Assembly: GCA_934757945.1 (NCBI GenBank)
Contig: CAKVLT010000089.1
Coordinates: forward strand, 1-8,075
Origin: an uncultured Bulleidia sp.
GTDB lineage: Bacteria > Bacillota_I > Bacilli_A > Erysipelotrichales > Erysipelotrichaceae
DNA: 8,075 bases
Direction: 5' to 3'
In this document: piece after piece, positions 5,779 through 8,075 of the stretch
How the letters are laid out: the number at the start of each line of letters is the position of its first letter
Numbering within the stretch: position 1 is the first letter of the stretch
Translations under genes and position numbers: made by a program
Notes under the pieces: generated by a model
The model's database searches: none
Told to the model about the DNA's origin: nothing
Seen by the model: only the letters and a program-made list of their open reading frames with translations

Positions 5779-6522
5779 TCACATATACTTATCAAACACT
5801 GCTACAACACGATCACTTTTCGTTGTATGCTGAACACCTCTGTAAATGAAGCGACCTTCACCACGAATAGAAATCGTATCGTTATTATCGCACACTTTAT
5901 CGGGGACATCAAGCACCATATGATTCACTGAAACACCACCCTGATGTATCTTTTGTTTTGCCTGAGCTCTGGAAATGTGACAGACACTTGCCACAAGTGC
6001 ATCCAGTCTTTCACTTCCTGCAACTACTTGAATAGTTTTAAAATGAAACTGTTGTGACGGTCTTTCAGGAATGATTTCAAAATGTACATTTAACTGGTTA
6101 ATACGTGTCAGATTCTGCACAAAAAAATCTGCCATTGTCATAGTTGTATACAAATACACATACGACTCATCAACCCAGAGATCTCCAAACGCATCAGGTT
6201 CCACCTGTAAATGCATAATTGCCCCCAGAACATCTCTATGTGTGATTGTTCTGAATCTCTGATCTATTTTTGCTTTGAGGCATACAATATCAGAAAAGTC
6301 ATCTTCCTCATCAAAGAGAAAAATGACTTCTTTCTTTAAAGCACCAGGATACCCACCGTCATATTTAATAAGTTCAGAGGCTGGAAATCTTTTTTTCAAA
6401 AGTGCCTGCTGCCCTTCCGTCAAAAATTTAGAACAGACAGCGGTATGCCATAACTGGCTGTGATCCTGTAAATCTTCAATATGTGCAAACAGATCTTCTT
6501 CAGCAGAAGTCTTAGTCATCAT
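5779..6522 (-). CDS. ylmH: YlmH-type S4-domain RNA-binding protein
   Basis: The 247-residue product is a YlmH homologue. Its N-terminal half carries the family stretch RTITHRDVLGAIMHLQVEPDAFGDLWV (about 91-117, here split by a single substitution-rich turn). A C-terminal S4 RNA-binding domain spans about residues 169-225: GSERLDALVASVCHISRAQA, then KIHQGGVSVNHM and the GD/ND-type turn before ISIRGEGRF. YlmH sits in the division cluster of Gram-positives, and work in Bacillus subtilis links it to ribosome-associated quality control. The start is one of two adjacent ATGs (6522-6520 or 6519-6517) that overlap the end of sepF in another frame, with no strong ribosome binding site. Translation is probably coupled to sepF. 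The frame is open to 6627, but that extension lies inside sepF and does not match the family. The usual ylmG gene between sepF and ylmH is absent. Confidence 0.9.
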   Translation of the reverse strand: MMTKTSAEEDLFAHIEDLQDHSQLWHTAVCSKFLTEGQQALLKKRFPASELIKYDGGYPGALKKEVIFLFDEEDDFSDIVCLKAKIDQRFRTITHRDVLGAIMHLQVEPDAFGDLWVDESYVYLYTTMTMADFFVQNLTRINQLNVHFEIIPERPSQQFHFKTIQVVAGSERLDALVASVCHISRAQAKQKIHQGGVSVNHMVLDVPDKVCDNNDTISIRGEGRFIYRGVQHTTKSDRVVAVFDKYM

Positions 6523-6931
6523 CAGAATCCAGTTTGATTTCTCCGTCAACTGCAACATTCTTTGGTGCACACAGAATAACGTTATGACCAATCTTCTGAA
6601 TAGAACCATCCAGGGCATATACAACACCTGTTAAGAAATCAATTGTTCTCTGTGCATATTCTTTCTGTAAACGATGTAAGTTTACCACTGCAGCTCTTCT
6701 GGACTTCAGATGTCTTGCAATTTCTTCACATTCTTCAAAAGAACGTGGCTCAAACAATACCATCTGCGCATTAGTTGGAACACTTGTAACATTTGTTCTT
6801 CTCTTTTCATAAGAGCTGATTGGCTGTGCTTCACTTTCTCTGTATTGTAACTGTGTATCTTCTACTTCATCTTCATCTTCTTCATCATCATCGACAGGTG
6901 CGATAAAATCTTTTAATTTGCTAAATACCAT
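6512..6931 (-). CDS. sepF: Cell division protein SepF
   Basis: SepF is a membrane-associated FtsZ partner that aligns and tethers Z-ring filaments. The 139-residue product has the three expected parts. Residues 1-11 (MVFSKLKDFIA) form a short amphipathic membrane-binding helix. Residues 14-50 are a very acidic, probably disordered linker with a DDDEEDEDEVED run. The SepF core domain spans about residues 55-130 (QMVLFEPRSFEECEEIARHL, RRAAVVNLHRLQ, RTIDFLTGVVYALDGSIQKIG, VILCAPKNV). The ATG is well set by a full AGGAGGT (6945-6939) ending 7 nt upstream. It is the first gene of the sepF-ylmH-divIVA unit and has its own promoter. Its last 11 nt overlap ylmH. Confidence 0.95.
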   Translation of the reverse strand: MVFSKLKDFIAPVDDDEEDEDEVEDTQLQYRESEAQPISSYEKRRTNVTSVPTNAQMVLFEPRSFEECEEIARHLKSRRAAVVNLHRLQKEYAQRTIDFLTGVVYALDGSIQKIGHNVILCAPKNVAVDGEIKLDSDDD

Positions 6932-6956
6932 GGTAAAAACCTCCTATTCTTCTTAC

Positions 6957-6985
6957 ATTATAGCATTGTGCCAAAATGCCTTCAA
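6957..6985 (-). promoter_or_regulatory. Sigma-A-type promoter of the sepF-ylmH-divIVA operon
   Basis: On the minus strand, a TTGAAG -35 (6985-6980) is separated by 17 nt from a perfect TATAAT -10 (6962-6957), which is preceded by TGC as an extended -10. The start would fall near 6950, only a few bases before the AGGAGGT, giving a very short leader. A small GCATT/AATGC inverted repeat lies in the spacer. Confidence 0.85.
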
Positions 6986-7009
6986 CGCTTACTTTTTACA
7001 CATATAGGA

Positions 7010-7300
7010 TCATTTTCTGTAATCGATACATGCTCTGGAAATCATATGTGAAACTACATAGTTTTTAAAAGAAACATGTACAGGATGTTTCTGATAGGCA
7101 TCAAGATCTTCATAAGTTTCAAAATCGAAAAGCAGGCAAAGGTCATAGTTTGACGAATCCGCCAGCGTATCATTTACTACTACCTCTCCTTTTACTGCAT
7201 TTGGAATGGTATACAAAGATTCTGCAAGTTTTACTGCCTTATCTAGTATTTCTTTATGATTTTCTTGTTGTAATTTAAACATGCATACATGCGTAATCAT
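7010..7300 (-). CDS. Stress-responsive A/B barrel (Dabb) domain protein
   Basis: The 96-residue product is a single Dabb domain, a ferredoxin-like fold that dimerises into a small beta-barrel. The family marks are ITHVCMFKL at the N-terminus, YDLCLLFDFETYEDLDAYQKHPVH (residues about 52-75) with the conserved HPxH, and a closing helix. Members are small cytosolic proteins of mostly unknown role, some induced by stress, and the sequence does not indicate a substrate. The ATG at 7300-7298 has AAGGAGA about 7 nt upstream. It lies between the terminator of the M42 peptidase gene and the sepF promoter. No clear terminator follows it, so some transcription may run into the sepF operon. Confidence 0.88.
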   Translation of the reverse strand: MITHVCMFKLQQENHKEILDKAVKLAESLYTIPNAVKGEVVVNDTLADSSNYDLCLLFDFETYEDLDAYQKHPVHVSFKNYVVSHMISRACIDYRK

Positions 7301-7329
7301 ATGTGTATCTCCTTCTTAATCAAATTCAT

Positions 7330-7357
7330 TTTATATAAGAAAAAGCACTTGAGACAA
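7330..7357 (-). promoter_or_regulatory. Probable promoter of the Dabb gene, nested in a terminator
   Basis: On the minus strand TTGTCT (7357-7352) and TATAAA (7335-7330) are 16 nt apart. The -35 hexamer occupies the loop and first stem bases of the preceding terminator. The start would lie near 7323, about 10 nt before the ribosome binding site. The -35 match is 4 of 6, so the call is moderate. Confidence 0.5.
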
Positions 7358-7364
7358 GTGCTTT
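7337..7364 (-). terminator. Intrinsic terminator of the M42 peptidase gene
   Basis: AAAGCACTTG and CAAGTGCTTT (7364-7355 and 7351-7342 on the minus strand) are perfect 10-bp arms around a 3-nt loop, followed by TTCTTA. The first arm overlaps the last bases of the stop codon of the upstream gene. The U-run is short (TTTTTC when the stem end is counted), but the stem is strong. Confidence 0.85.
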
Positions 7365-8075
7365 ATAAGGATTCTACTGTTTCTTGATCCAGCTTTTTCA
7401 CTAATTCCAGGGCAAGATCCACTGCAGCATCATAATCACATTTTTTAACAAAGCAATTGGAGGAATGGATATATCTGACAGGAACACCAATAACAATACT
7501 TGGTACACCCATTTCTTTGTTTACCATAGCCCCGTTTGTTCCTCCGCCTTTTCTGACACTTTCCTGTACCGGAATACCTTTTTCACGTGCTAAATCCAAA
7601 GCCAGTTTCTGGAAACGCCAGTTTGTAATCATGGAAACGTCCATATGTCTTAACATAGGTCCTTTACCAATAGCTGCCTGAATCATATAGTCTTCAGAGA
7701 AAGTATCATCTGCAGGACAACCTTCAAAACAAATCATGACATCCGGCTGTAATGCACGTGCATTGGCCATTACGCCTCTTTCTCCAACTTCTTCCTGAAC
7801 AGAAAAGCTTGCGGATACATCACATGGAAGATCTTTACCCTTCAGACGTTTCATTGTTTCAATTTCAGCAGCAACACCAATTCTGCAATCAAAAGCCTTT
7901 CCATAAAAAACATCTCTGATTTCATCATATGTGCAGTTAACTTCCGGAGCACATGGAGAACCAATATGAATACCCAAAGATTCTGTTTCTTCTTTAGAAG
8001 TAGTTCCACAATCCAGCACCATTGTAGACACGTCCAACGGAGCGTTTTTATCCTGCGCACTCATAAAGTGTGGAG
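7363..8075 (-). CDS. M42 family metallopeptidase, N-terminal part outside the window
   Basis: This is the C-terminal two thirds of an M42-family metallo-aminopeptidase (FrvX/YsdC/TET-like), dinuclear-metal enzymes that trim N-terminal residues from peptides in the cytosol. About 236 residues are visible, against a usual 340-360. Visible marks are IGSPCAPEV, GKAFDCRIGVA with the bridging-metal Asp, and VQEEVGERG with the catalytic and metal-binding Glu pair. GKGPMLRHMD, GGGTNGAMVN and RYIHSS with the metal-binding His follow. The frame stays open to the window edge: codons before the ATG at 8064 read Pro-His-Phe, and PHFM fits the family motif before the conserved PLDVS segment. The ATG is therefore internal, not the start. 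In AFDCR a Cys follows the metal Asp, where Asp or Asn is common. The substrate cannot be inferred. Confidence 0.9.
   Translation of the reverse strand, partial: PHFMSAQDKNAPLDVSTMVLDCGTTSKEETESLGIHIGSPCAPEVNCTYDEIRDVFYGKAFDCRIGVAAEIETMKRLKGKDLPCDVSASFSVQEEVGERGVMANARALQPDVMICFEGCPADDTFSEDYMIQAAIGKGPMLRHMDVSMITNWRFQKLALDLAREKGIPVQESVRKGGGTNGAMVNKEMGVPSIVIGVPVRYIHSSNCFVKKCDYDAAVDLALELVKKLDQETVESL

Noticed and set aside
5765..5782. GTG start of divIVA at 5782
   Set aside because: The AGAGGAG ribosome binding site would then lie inside the gene; the ATG at 5767 is spaced correctly from it.
5398..5833. Several 61-91-residue frames on both strands around divIVA
   Set aside because: They overlap the well-supported divIVA and ylmH genes and are frame shadows.
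6523..6627. N-terminal extension of ylmH to 6627
   Set aside because: It lies wholly within sepF in another frame, does not resemble YlmH N-termini, and has no ribosome binding site.
7457..7681. 74-residue plus-strand frame inside the M42 gene
   Set aside because: It is antisense to conserved peptidase motifs, with no independent support.

Overview
The window looks like chromosomal core DNA of a low-GC Bacillota (Firmicutes). The evidence is an ileS gene under an Ile-specific T-box leader, a SAM-clan riboswitch in front of metK, and the Gram-positive division cluster sepF-ylmH-divIVA followed directly by ileS, as in Bacillus. The short MetK and the lack of ylmG between sepF and ylmH suggest a lineage away from Bacillus, possibly Erysipelotrichia-like, but the sequence alone does not fix the genus. 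There are no mobile elements, CRISPR arrays, tRNA or rRNA genes.

Layout. Positions 1-1327 (+) are a self-contained metK unit: sigma-A-type promoter, SAM riboswitch, metK (S-adenosylmethionine synthetase) and a strong intrinsic terminator. Positions 1328-1504 hold no gene but contain about five degenerate tandem copies of a 22-24 nt unit. Everything from 1492 to the right-hand edge is on the minus strand and is read right to left. In transcription order: an M42 metallopeptidase cut by the window edge; a small Dabb-domain protein; sepF, ylmH and divIVA in a tight operon with its own promoter; a T-box leader and ileS with a terminator; and an uncharacterised acetyltransferase-like gene directly behind that terminator.

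How the parts work together. SepF tethers FtsZ at the division site. DivIVA marks poles and septa. YlmH is an S4-domain RNA-binding protein of the same cluster. IleRS is controlled separately by uncharged tRNA-Ile through the T-box. MetK makes SAM, and its own mRNA appears to be shut down by SAM at the level of translation.

Most interesting signals. (1) The metK leader is a compact SAM-clan aptamer with no P4 stem. Its expression platform is a duplicated AAGAAAG-type purine tract: one copy lies next to P1 and the other is the ribosome binding site, and both can pair with the same CTCTTTCTT strand. (2) The intergenic tandem repeat downstream of metK has a period of about two helical turns. (3) The gene after ileS has no room for a normal leader and may start as a leaderless mRNA from an extended -10 element. 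(4) The 5' end of the ileS leader carries an extra AGGACGC segment that could compete for the terminator strand. Three gene starts (ileS, ylmH, divIVA) lie well inside the longest open frame and are corrected here.
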